Source: a virus
Direction: 5' to 3' (one strand)
IMG/VR virus record: IMGVR_UViG_3300024256_000051
Location: 1 to 26,473 of that record
DNA length: 26,473 nucleotides
Position 1 is the first letter of the stretch. Each line of letters begins with the position of its first letter. This document shows, in pieces, positions 1 through 7,374 of the stretch. The notes under the pieces were generated by a model. That model worked only from the letters and a program-made list of their open reading frames with translations. It did no database searches and was not told where the DNA came from. Position numbers and translations under genes: made by a program.

Positions 1-2548
1 TTTTTAAGTCTTTCATATTTGCAAAAGTTTTTTGTAATGCAGGTACGATAAGTGGATGTCCATCTTTACGATTTTGTCTTTTCCAATCATATCCTTTATA
101 TTTTGCTTCATTTACGGATTCATTGAATCTACGAGCCTCTTCCACCTCGACCCAATCAACTCCCTTAATTAAATCCTTTATAGATTTAAATTGTGGAGAA
201 CCAATCATTTTACCAGGCAGAGTATAAACAACTTTTCCTGATAAACTTTTACCTTTTTTAATTTTACCTTTTGATATTACTTGCCAAAAATTTCTATTAA
301 ATCCCTTTGGAACAAAAAATGAGATGATATTTCCAGTTCCCTGTATAATTTTTAGTTTCTGTGTATCTGAGATTTTGGTTAAAGGTGTTTTATCATCAAT
401 CCCATCTAACCCTTTAAATTGTCTTTCATTTACAACTGATTCACTCATACTCAAAATAGCTTTTTTCTTTTTAAGCATTAGTTTAAGGAACGCATCTACT
501 AACTTACCATTCTTATCATCAGTCATACGATGTGGTCTACCAACAAAATCTTGTCCGATACCGTTCAACTTACCTGAACGGTGGAACTCAATCGTTCCTT
601 TTGGAGATTTTACTGCAAAGTCACCCATACCTAAATGCACAAGTTCTGAATTTGGTAATACACCTTTACTATAGTTTACAAAGTTACTATCTACTATTGT
701 TTGATTTCCAACTCTTTCGTAGTGGCCTATATTCTTTCCTTCATTTACGGATTCATTACCAGTTCTTCCCATATATCTAACAAATTGTTTAGCACCTTCA
801 ATATATCCTAATAATTCTTTTTTATCAACCCCACTAAACATTCTATCTTTCATCACAATACTAAGAATAGCCTTTGAATTTTTATTTTTATTTTTCATTA
901 CTATGCCATGTAATACATCTGTTTGGTCTTTGTCTAAAATACCCATTCCACCTTCATTTACGGATTCTTTAAATGATGTTTTAAATTCCTGTGATATCTT
1001 TTTAAGTGATTGCATCAACTTAGGTTCTTTTTTAATATTTTTATCCCATATAGTAAGTTTACCATCTTCACTTATATGAGCTATATTTTTATAATCACCA
1101 CCTTGACTTTGATTTCTATCATATATGGTCATACCATTACCCTTAAAAGCAGCTCCAGTATCATACTTTCCAAACGCACCTTCATTTATAGGCATTTTTA
1201 ATTTATATTCCATAAAATTGGATTCGGATAATTTCTTTAATAATTTCTTTTGAAACTTCTTCTTTACATCCGGAGTCATGTCCACCCCACCACTCAGTAC
1301 ACCAGTTAATGTATCTAATGCCCTTTTCTTTCCTTGACTTTTAACCAAATCTTTAAATGCGTCCTTTATAGACACTTCTTTAAATTCATTTACGGATTCA
1401 TTTGCCCCTTTCATTAATTTTGATATCTTTATTAAAGTATCTCTGTCTTTCTTGGAAATAGATTTTAATTGTCTATCTTTAGCAATTTTATCTAATGTTT
1501 TACCATATTCTTTAGTTGATTCATTTACGGATTCTAATTTTTTAGTTCTATCATATTTTTTTATAAAATCTTTAAAGAATTTTTCTGCTTTATCGTGTTT
1601 ATTAACATTTCCTGGCATATCAATATATTTTGTTACTTCACCTTTTTTACCATGAAAGACAATATAATATTTGTTATTACCACTATAATAAGACATTTGA
1701 TTACCATCTGCAGTATAATCAGTTCTACCATAAACATCTTTTGAATTCTTTTTAACTTTCGTCAAAATACTTCCTGACAATCCTTCATTTACGGATTGTA
1801 ATTCTTCTCTAATTATTTTACGGAGTGTATTACGTGATACCGTTTCTTTTTTCAATCTACTCTTTGTTGCCCCATTTACGGATTCTTCAAAGTATCCCTT
1901 TTGTCTTAAATCTTCTTTACCCTTTTCAAGAGATTTTTTGTTTTTATGGATTTGCAGATCCCAAAAATCACTTCCGTCAGTATGTTTTGATTTACCGTTA
2001 TGGAAACTGATAACGTATTTAGCTCTACCTATATTATGTCCGATTCTAAATCTTTTTTGGCCTTCATTTACGGATTCTTTTTTCAATCTGCTCTTTTCGG
2101 CTCTACCTCGATTTTTTGATTCTGATTCAAATCCCACAATTTTTCCTCCCTTATGTGATGCATCTTTACCATCACCATTTCCATAAGTACCTTTCTTACG
2201 ATTGTACTTATTTAATTCAGCTCTATACTTTTTAGATTTAGTGGATGAACCATACTTTGCGTATTCTTTTTTGTAATCCCTCTCCGTTCCACGAGAATCT
2301 TTTTTCTTGGTTTCTTTTATATCACTTGTACCTGAAAGTTTATATCCCAAGACTTCGGCATTCTTTTTTCGTTGGTCATTCCACTCATCTGTGAATCCAC
2401 CATCGTATTTTTCAAGTTCTTCTCGTACCATATCACTAAGATAGGCTGATAATCTTGATTTATATTCGTCCACAGGTTCTTCCTTATGTTTTACCCAAAC
2501 TGGGTGTTCTTCACCACTATATGGTCAAGTGTGATGACCAGGTTTCAT
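1..2548 (-). CDS. Polyprotein-like modular protein with repeated ESVNE sites (3' end off window; in-frame TGA near start)
   Basis: One minus-strand frame stays open from 2524 to the window edge. It reads as about ten modules of 29-160 residues separated by the motif (N/K)ESVNE(G/A/S/F), encoded by a nearly invariant 15-base repeat. Variants are INEG near 1181-1193, SVVNER near 424-440 and ESVNGA at 1871-1885. The motif resembles the (L/I)-x-E site cut by T4 gp21-type prohead proteases, and such a protease is encoded 0.5 kb upstream, so I infer processing into separate peptides. Modules include a Lys/Arg-rich one (around 2110-2240) and one with an internal leader-like helix just before the site at 1784-1798. 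The ATG at 2548 overlaps the upstream stop (TAATG), but codon 8 is TGA (2525-2527). The next in-frame ATG is at 2431 and lacks a ribosome site. The true C-terminus is outside the window. Coding is certain from the long open frame and in-frame repeats; function is unproven. Confidence 0.8.
107..2077 (-). repeat. Dispersed 15-base in-frame repeat encoding ESVNE
   Basis: Copies of ttcatttacggattc (plus-strand reading) lie at 107-121, 740-754, 953-967, 1385-1399, 1520-1534, 1784-1798 (last base changed) and 2063-2077. Related copies are at 1871-1885 (NGA in place of NEG) and about 424-440 (SVVNE). All are in the same reading frame, coding ESVNE. Spacing is irregular (87-316 bases) and the intervening sequence codes for unrelated modules. 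This excludes a simple tandem repeat or CRISPR and suggests module shuffling through a shared linker. Confidence 0.9.
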
Positions 2549-2808
2549 TATCTAATATACTTTTTAAGTGATTTTACAAAATCGTTTTTTGCACCACCAC
2601 CAAACTCTGTTTTAATTAGAAATGCAACACCTCGTGCAACTTCATCTAAACTAACACTACCACCACCTTTTTTCTCGGCCTTTTTGAATCCACCCAATAC
2701 ACCTTTGTATACCCAAGTCCAAAGAGATTCATTTTCTTCGTTTAGTTTTTCATCAAGACGGAATTCTCTCCATTTCTTGTTCATTTCGTATATTTGTCTA
2801 TCTTTCAT
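2548..2808 (-). CDS. Small hypothetical protein of the prohead cluster
   Basis: An 86-residue basic protein of unknown function. Its first 24 residues form a charged helix ending KLNE followed by ENE, which could be a prohead-protease site (L-x-E), but the leader is not one of the two clear types seen elsewhere here. The remainder holds an aromatic patch (LWTWVY), a lysine/glycine stretch (KKAEKKGGG) and a basic C-terminus. Its stop overlaps the ATG of the modular polyprotein (TAATG), and it follows the next gene upstream with one base between them, so the genes are probably translationally coupled. No family recognised. Confidence 0.75.
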   Translation of the reverse strand: MKDRQIYEMNKKWREFRLDEKLNEENESLWTWVYKGVLGGFKKAEKKGGGSVSLDEVARGVAFLIKTEFGGGAKNDFVKSLKKYIR

Positions 2809-2809
2809 G

Positions 2810-3049
2810 TTATAATCCCTTTTTAACTAATCTAACGTATCTTGCTAATTCATTAGCCTCAATACCAAGTGCAGTAACTACTTGACCTAAAATGGCACCA
2901 ATTTTCTTTTTGTTTAAATTTGCACCTTTTGTGGCTTCGATAAACTTATTCATATGTCGTTTTACTTGTGCTGGGATTGGAGCGTCAAATGCATCACCTT
3001 CCTCAGATACTATTTCTCTAATCATTTCTCTTAATTGTGTTTTTGTCAT
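2810..3049 (-). CDS. Small leader-bearing protein, predicted capsid-targeted
   Basis: A 79-residue protein opening with MTKTQLREMIREIVSE, a slightly shortened form of the long leader (KTQLRExIREE) shared by many small genes in this window. The leader ends V-S-E before EG, compatible with cleavage near residue 16. The mature part (about 63 residues) is basic, mostly helical in appearance (KRHMNKFIEATKGANLNKKK, then a hydrophobic helix GAILGQVVTALG). It lies directly downstream of the prohead protease, where T4-like phages keep core and internal head proteins. Function of the mature peptide is unknown. Confidence 0.8.
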   Translation of the reverse strand: MTKTQLREMIREIVSEEGDAFDAPIPAQVKRHMNKFIEATKGANLNKKKIGAILGQVVTALGIEANELARYVRLVKKGL

Positions 3050-3051
3050 TG

Positions 3052-3666
3052 TTACTCTCCTCTAATAATGTCGTTAATAATTTCTTCTACTTTACAGTAT
3101 TTGTTACACGTTCTACCATCTTCTACTTTCTCTACTCCTTCTTTAAGTGGATATAAAAATGCACCGTGTGTGCTTGGATTACTGACAAAATCAAATGCAA
3201 TTAACTCAAAATCATCTCCTACTTGTTGACCATCACCCTCCTTTAGTGGTTCTACTGAACCCATACCTCTTGACGAAATACCTAATTTTATTCCTGCCTT
3301 AAATAATTCCGTTAGAATATTTCCTGATGGTGTCCCTAATACTTCTACTGTTCCTACTAAGTTTTTTCCTTCCCAATGCATTTCAGTAATATTGTGAGAT
3401 ACATTTTGTAAATTTACCACGGATGATTCTGGATGGTCTAATTCACCCATTGCTCGTTTTTGATTAATAAATCCTTCAGAATATTTCGTTGCTTCACGAG
3501 CTAATATCTTGCCTGGATAAACTCTACCATTCTGGTTTTTTGCATCTGCTCGCTGTAATACTCCATGCACTACGAGACGACCCTGATTAGTTTTTAGTGA
3601 TTCAGTTATTTGTTCCCGTGAAATTTCAAACGGGAGATAATCGACAATCAACTGCCTATTACTCAT
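3052..3666 (-). CDS. 21: Prohead core protein protease, T4 gp21-like
   Basis: This is the serine protease that matures the head by cutting scaffold and internal proteins at (L/I)-x-E in T4. At 204 residues it is close to T4 gp21 (about 212). The herpesvirus-assemblin/gp21-type active site is visible: His78 in GELDHPE, Ser131/Ser132 in KLGISSRGMG, then the conserved FELIAFDFVSNPS block (about 153-165). The N-terminal HGVLQRADAKNQNGRVYP block (34-51) is typical of the family. It is surrounded by genes whose products carry leaders ending in L/I/V-x-E, which makes it the obvious processing enzyme for the cassette. It overlaps the upstream gene at its start. Confidence 0.93.
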   Translation of the reverse strand: MSNRQLIVDYLPFEISREQITESLKTNQGRLVVHGVLQRADAKNQNGRVYPGKILAREATKYSEGFINQKRAMGELDHPESSVVNLQNVSHNITEMHWEGKNLVGTVEVLGTPSGNILTELFKAGIKLGISSRGMGSVEPLKEGDGQQVGDDFELIAFDFVSNPSTHGAFLYPLKEGVEKVEDGRTCNKYCKVEEIINDIIRGE

Positions 3667-3992
3667 TATATTCTCCTATTGATAATTCTATCATGTAATT
3701 CCGTGAAATTGTAACTTGATTTTTTTGATTCTGTAATTGATCTGTATTGTTTTCCGTTTACTGTGATTTCAGCACCATCGTCTACCTTAGCATCCTGTAC
3801 TTTTTGTCTTGTTGAATGAGATTTAGTGTAAGTTGGTTGGTCTGCTCTATCTAAATCATCCCACCAATCTTCTTCTAATTTATTTATTTGATGTCGTTTC
3901 ATTACATCTTCAAATGTAGGTAGTGGATCACCAAATTCCCTCTTTACAAAAAATCTCTCATAATTTTCTTGTAATATGTGTTTTTTTGTCAT
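3666..3992 (-). CDS. Small FGDPLP-module protein, predicted to release a peptide
   Basis: A 108-residue protein starting MTKKHILQE, a short leader ending L-Q-E. It continues with a module shared with two upstream genes (4002-4778 and 5883-6464): REFGDPLPTFEDVMKRHQ, then KLEE before DWWDD. Both flanks of the module are L-x-E, so cleavage would release a peptide of about 30 residues. The C-terminal part (TVNGKQYRSITE) matches the end of the 4002-4778 protein (MIDGKQFRRISE), so the two genes look like a diverged duplication with the middle lost. The GGAG ribosome site before the ATG is good. Function unknown; location next to the protease suggests a prohead core component. Confidence 0.8.
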   Translation of the reverse strand: MTKKHILQENYERFFVKREFGDPLPTFEDVMKRHQINKLEEDWWDDLDRADQPTYTKSHSTRQKVQDAKVDDGAEITVNGKQYRSITESKKSSYNFTELHDRIINRRI

Positions 3993-4001
3993 TTTAATCT
4001 C

Positions 4002-4778
4002 CTATCTCTTAAATCTTTTGTAAAACTCTGAAAATTCATATTTTGATTTTGGTTCTTTTTCCACTTCACTAATTCTACGAAACTGTTTTCCATCAATCAT
4101 AAGTGTTTCTTGGTTTAATTCATTACCAGTTCTGGGGGATTTGGCACCAACTACCTTCTCCATGCGTCCGAGTTCTCTCCTACTTTTTCTAAATTCTTCT
4201 CTATCATCATCAACAATTGATTGAATCCTTGATATTTCTTCTTCATCACCCGTTTCTTTTGCATCGTCCAACTCCCCCTTTGAAAAAGTAAGGTTTTCTT
4301 CGGCGGTATCATAATCATCTTCAATTTTTTCCTGATTAGCAGTATAATATGTTTTACGAGATGCAACGAATTCTTTTCTATCACCATCAACAATTGATTG
4401 AATCCTTGATATTTCTTCTTCATCGCCCATTGCTTTTGCATCGTCCAACTCCCCCTTTGAAAAAGTAAGGTTTTCTCCAGCAGTAGCATAATCATCTTTA
4501 ATTTTTTGTGGGTCTAATTTTTCTTCACCACTTGGTCCTTCACCACTCGGTTCTTCACCACCATCATCATCATCAGCTTGTTGTGCTTGTTTTGAACCTG
4601 GATGGGCTTTTATATATTGTGCCTGTGCTGATGCATCCATATCATCCCACCAATCTTCTTGTAATTTACTTTCTTGATGTTGTTTCATTACATCTTCAAG
4701 TGTTGGAAGTGGATCACCAAATTTTCTTTTTGTGAATCCAGGTGTACTTTCGTTTATTAATTTTTTTAATTTTATCAC
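4002..4778 (-). CDS. Leader-bearing FGDPLP protein with internal duplication
   Basis: A 258-residue acidic, highly charged protein. The leader MIKLKKLINE is of the short type, with predicted cleavage after residue 10. It is followed by STPGFTKRKFGDPLPTLEDV, then KLQE before DWWDD (second likely site). Residues about 70-90 are an acidic low-complexity linker (DDDDGGEEPSGEG). Two near-identical copies of a helical unit follow (ENLTFSKGELDDAK, then DEEEISRIQSIVD), offset by 59 residues. The C-terminus resembles the next gene downstream. Acidic, coiled and proteolysed fits a scaffold or core protein, or a source of internal peptides as T4 gp22 and gp67 are, but it is not a recognisable gp22. Confidence 0.82.
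   Translation of the reverse strand: MIKLKKLINESTPGFTKRKFGDPLPTLEDVMKQHQESKLQEDWWDDMDASAQAQYIKAHPGSKQAQQADDDDGGEEPSGEGPSGEEKLDPQKIKDDYATAGENLTFSKGELDDAKAMGDEEEISRIQSIVDGDRKEFVASRKTYYTANQEKIEDDYDTAEENLTFSKGELDDAKETGDEEEISRIQSIVDDDREEFRKSRRELGRMEKVVGAKSPRTGNELNQETLMIDGKQFRRISEVEKEPKSKYEFSEFYKRFKR
4196..4500 (-). repeat. Direct tandem duplication (unit about 177 bp) inside the 4002-4778 gene
   Basis: The segment starting at 4211 (caacaattgattgaatcctt) recurs starting at 4388, an offset of 177 bases (59 codons). Each copy continues for about 110-120 nearly identical bases and encodes the same helical unit. Being a multiple of three it preserves the frame. The high nucleotide identity points to a recent duplication. 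Confidence 0.85.
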
Positions 4779-4779
4779 A

Positions 4780-5160
4780 TTACTTCTCCGTTTTCATAAA
4801 ATCATATTCTTGATTTTTAAAAATTTGTTCAAATTCATCTACATAATCTTTTGCTAACATAATTCTTTGTCTCTTTGGAAATATGTCTCTATCGTTTCCA
4901 CCGAACTCTTTAACATACTTCTTAGCTCCATCATTGACAAGATATACAAATCCTTTCATGGCTAATGATGAATTATACTTTCCCTTTTGTTTCTTTTTAG
5001 ATAAATTCTTTAATATTGGAATATATGTACCATTATATAAACGAGAATCATTATCAATGTAGAGTTTTAATTCTTCCATTTCACCAGAAAGACTGCGTTC
5101 AGTTAATAGTTGAATTTCTTCTTTGATTATTTCTCTTAATTGTGTTTTGGTTATTTTCAT
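4780..5160 (-). CDS. Small leader-bearing protein, predicted capsid-targeted
   Basis: A 126-residue protein beginning with the long leader MKITKTQLREIIKEE then IQLLTE, with predicted cleavage after Glu21 (L-T-E before R). The mature part of about 105 residues is basic and mixed alpha/beta, with YIDNDSRLYNGTYIPILKNL and a lysine cluster KKKQKGKY; it has no cysteines or obvious catalytic motif. I do not recognise the family. The leader is the same, also at DNA level, as those at 5689, 20626, 20909 and 22166. Confidence 0.82.
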   Translation of the reverse strand: MKITKTQLREIIKEEIQLLTERSLSGEMEELKLYIDNDSRLYNGTYIPILKNLSKKKQKGKYNSSLAMKGFVYLVNDGAKKYVKEFGGNDRDIFPKRQRIMLAKDYVDEFEQIFKNQEYDFMKTEK

Positions 5161-5171
5161 TTTATTTGTTC

Positions 5172-5450
5172 CTATATACCATCGACATTAAATTTTATAC
5201 CACTTCCTTTTAGGGCTTTATAAATTTTATCGGCTACACTTTTATCAATATAACCACTAAAATCAAAAAAAGTTGAAGTTTTTTCATATTTAACATTTGG
5301 AAACTGTTTCTTTAATAGTGATGATATTTTTATACTTTGTATAGAATTTTTAGCATCAATAGCAAAATTTGAATTATTTTCTATAAGATAAATTTCTTCT
5401 CTAATTATTTCTTTTAATTGTGCTTTAGTTAATTCCAATAATGTCTTCAT
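5172..5450 (-). CDS. Small leader-bearing protein, predicted capsid-targeted
   Basis: A 92-residue protein whose leader is a lengthened long-type: MKTLLELTKAQLKEIIREE then IYLIE before NN (L-I-E, predicted cut about residue 24). The mature part contains a pattern resembling a small alpha/beta domain (SIKISSLLKKQFPNVKYEKT, then ADKIYKALKGSGIKFNVDG). It overlaps the upstream gene by four bases (ATGA). Function unknown. Confidence 0.8.
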   Translation of the reverse strand: MKTLLELTKAQLKEIIREEIYLIENNSNFAIDAKNSIQSIKISSLLKKQFPNVKYEKTSTFFDFSGYIDKSVADKIYKALKGSGIKFNVDGI

Positions 5451-5689
5451 TTCATTTTCCCTATTATTTTAGTCAGCCGAGATATCATATCCAACATCCC
5501 AGGTACAGATCTATAGTATTTTTCAGCCCATCCTTCTACTTTACCTTTATATTTAGTTGCATTGAAAATCTCATTTCTCAACGTATTCAACCCATCAACT
5601 AACATCTTAGGTGCATCATCGGGATCTATATAAGCTTCAGTTACTTCTTCTTTGATTATTTGTCTTAATTGTGTTTTAGTTATTTTCAT
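5447..5689 (-). CDS. Small leader-bearing protein, predicted capsid-targeted
   Basis: An 80-residue protein starting with the long leader MKITKTQLRQIIKEEVTE, predicted cut after Glu18 (V-T-E before AY). The mature part of about 62 residues is a short helical domain (DDAPKMLVDGLNTLRNEIFN, then YYRSVPGMLDMISRLTKIIG). No family is recognised. The start overlaps the stop of the upstream small gene and has a GGGGA-like ribosome site just upstream. Confidence 0.8.
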   Translation of the reverse strand: MKITKTQLRQIIKEEVTEAYIDPDDAPKMLVDGLNTLRNEIFNATKYKGKVEGWAEKYYRSVPGMLDMISRLTKIIGKMK

Positions 5690-5874
5690 TTTGATTTCCC
5701 CATCATTATTTCATGTCTTAACTTTTCAAGTTTCTTAATCCACTTATTTAGTGAATCAATCATATAATTCTTATTTATATCTTTGTTTTGTATTTCGGTG
5801 TGCCATCGTTTTAATAAAGTAGAAATACTAAACAAAGAGTCCAAATAGGACTTTTTATTTTCTGTAAAGGGCAT
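5686..5874 (-). CDS. Small hypothetical protein without the leader
   Basis: A 62-residue, basic, mostly helical protein (SLFSISTLLKRWHTEIQNKD, then SLNKWIKKLEKLRHEIM). It sits in the small-gene run between the portal and protease genes, with a four-base overlap to the next gene. Unlike its neighbours it does not start with either capsid-targeting leader and has no L-x-E site near the N-terminus. Its reality is supported by tight packing and translational overlap. Function unknown. Confidence 0.65.
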   Translation of the reverse strand: MPFTENKKSYLDSLFSISTLLKRWHTEIQNKDINKNYMIDSLNKWIKKLEKLRHEIMMGKSK

Positions 5875-5882
5875 TTTAGGCC

Positions 5883-6464
5883 TTAATACAGTTTCCCAAT
5901 TTTATTGGATAATTTCACCAATTTTTCACTAATCTTGCCCATGGCTTTGTGAGTGTTTTTCCAGTAGCTTCTGGAATCAATGGACAGCTCGGTTTTTAGT
6001 TTGACATTCATCTTAACTAACTTATCTAACTCATTTAGTTTATCACGGACTTCTCTCATTGACTGACCAATTTTTTGTTTAGCACTCATCGATTCATCAT
6101 TTCTGTAATCATGATACTTTCCCTCTCTTACTTTTGATTTGTGATTTTTCATGATACCAGCTAAAGTTGGAAGTGGATCACCGAATTTCCTGTTGGTAAA
6201 TCCTGGAGTTTTTGATTCGTTTATAGACTCTTTTCTCAATTTTGGGTTCTTTGTGACATATAAACCAGTTCCACGAGTTGGTTCTTCGTGACCTTTCGTG
6301 TATCCAGCCTTTCCTTTTTTAGTACCCTTTTTATTACTACCACTGAAAGCGTGTGGTGTATTATAACTACCACCTACACTTGCAGTTGAATTTGCCTCAT
6401 CTAATTCTTGTTTAATAAGTTCACGGACGAGTTTTCGTATTAGACTTTCCCTATTTAACGACAT
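5883..6464 (-). CDS. Leader-bearing FGDPLP-module protein
   Basis: The ATG at 6464 is chosen because GGAG lies 9 bases upstream; a TTG at 6479 in the same frame would swallow that site. From this start the product is 193 residues: MSLNRESLIRKLVRELIKQE then LDE before ANS, a long-type leader with cut at about residue 23. Next is a Gly/Lys/Thr-rich disordered stretch (about 25-75), a second site in KESINE before SKTPGF, then the FGDPLPTL module shared with 3666-3992 and 4002-4778, ending KVRE before GKY. The C-terminal 80 residues are a coiled helical region. It overlaps the upstream gene by 14 bases. A multi-peptide precursor is likely; the peptides' role is unknown. Confidence 0.8.
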   Translation of the reverse strand: MSLNRESLIRKLVRELIKQELDEANSTASVGGSYNTPHAFSGSNKKGTKKGKAGYTKGHEEPTRGTGLYVTKNPKLRKESINESKTPGFTNRKFGDPLPTLAGIMKNHKSKVREGKYHDYRNDESMSAKQKIGQSMREVRDKLNELDKLVKMNVKLKTELSIDSRSYWKNTHKAMGKISEKLVKLSNKIGKLY

Positions 6465-7317
6465 TTCTAAGTTCTCCAATAAGTGAATAATATCTCATTA
6501 GTGATACAACCTGCTTATCTCTAACAATTTTACCTTTTGTTAGAGTATCAGCTTGTGCTATAGATTCTTTTAACTTAATTTTAGTAATTTTATCAGTAAT
6601 CTTTGGTAGTGATTTAGTCAAAATCTCTTTTACCTTTTTAACTTCACCGTTGATAAATTCTCTTAATGAATTTGTATTAGAAATGTTATTTACATATTCT
6701 TTTAATAGATTTCGTTGCATTGAATTAAGAGTTTTATATTTACCATTAAAATTATCCACCATTAACTGATAAGACAACAATCGTAAATCTGTATCTTCTT
6801 TTTTGAATTTAGCAAGAGTTTTATTGTCTGTATTTCTCGGTTTTGTTTTATTTCGTGTGATGTGTTCCATTATAGTAAATGTACTATTTACTTCATCTGC
6901 TGGATCAAATACCGGAGTAGTTTCTGCAAGAAATGACTTATATATTGAAGCATATACCTTGTAATTAGGTATTCTCACATTAAAAAAATCTTCTACTTTA
7001 TAATTTTCTTTAATTTTCTTAATTAAATTATATTTTTCAGTTCGTAATTTTTTGTTCTGTAGTTTTTCCCTTGACTTTAAAACTACTTCAAGTAATTTTT
7101 CAGCTTTCCGTGGTGAATTATAATTTTCCTTTAATAAAACTTGATAGAGTTGATTCTCTTTACCTAACTCCGTTCCCTCATTGAAAAATTTCTTTAAAAT
7201 TTCAACTGATTTGCTTTTCGCATTATCATTCATCACGTCTACTGTGATCTGACGAGATAGTAATTCGAAAAGTATCCCAGTATTCTTAATTTTACTATGA
7301 CGTACTCTTTGACTCAT
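6451..7317 (-). CDS. Hypothetical protein downstream of portal
   Basis: A 288-residue, lysine-rich, helical protein starting MSQRVRHSKIKNTGILFELL with a clean GGAGTTAAATT ribosome site. It has no leader, signal peptide or recognisable catalytic motif. A C-terminal helix (ESIAQADTLTKGKIVRDKQV) and the position between portal and protease suggest a structural or assembly role in the head. It is preceded by one of the few real intergenic gaps (7318-7374), which holds a promoter-like motif, so it may start a transcription unit covering the small leader genes and the protease. Family not identified. Confidence 0.8.
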   Translation of the reverse strand: MSQRVRHSKIKNTGILFELLSRQITVDVMNDNAKSKSVEILKKFFNEGTELGKENQLYQVLLKENYNSPRKAEKLLEVVLKSREKLQNKKLRTEKYNLIKKIKENYKVEDFFNVRIPNYKVYASIYKSFLAETTPVFDPADEVNSTFTIMEHITRNKTKPRNTDNKTLAKFKKEDTDLRLLSYQLMVDNFNGKYKTLNSMQRNLLKEYVNNISNTNSLREFINGEVKKVKEILTKSLPKITDKITKIKLKESIAQADTLTKGKIVRDKQVVSLMRYYSLIGELRNVVK

Positions 7318-7350
7318 AATTTAACTCCTAAATAAGTATATTTCTTCATC

Positions 7351-7358
7351 TATAAATA
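7351..7358 (-). promoter_or_regulatory. Promoter-like motif TATTTATA upstream of 6451-7317
   Basis: The minus strand reads TTATATTTATAGATGAA here, 34 bases upstream of the next start. The same core occurs at 15057-15064 and 25448-25455, again in intergenic gaps and 30-42 bases before a start codon. The core is the reverse complement of the T4 late consensus TATAAATA, so orientation is uncertain, but position favours a late-type promoter for the downstream minus-strand genes. Confidence 0.45.
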
Positions 7359-7374
7359 TAAAAACTTCTAATAA

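Noticed and set aside
107-2077. Regularly recurring 15-base repeat suggestive of a CRISPR array or regulatory iteron
   Set aside because: Spacing varies from 87 to over 300 bases, all copies are in one reading frame, and the intervening sequence is coding; it encodes a protein linker.
2525-2527. Recoded TGA (alternative genetic code) in this phage
   Set aside because: TGA ends several well-supported genes (portal at 7375, endonuclease at 12901, 14458, 19283), so it acts as a stop.
6465-6479. TTG start at 6479 for the 5883-6464 gene
   Set aside because: The ATG at 6464 has GGAG at proper spacing; the TTG would place that site inside the coding region and lengthen the leader without reason.
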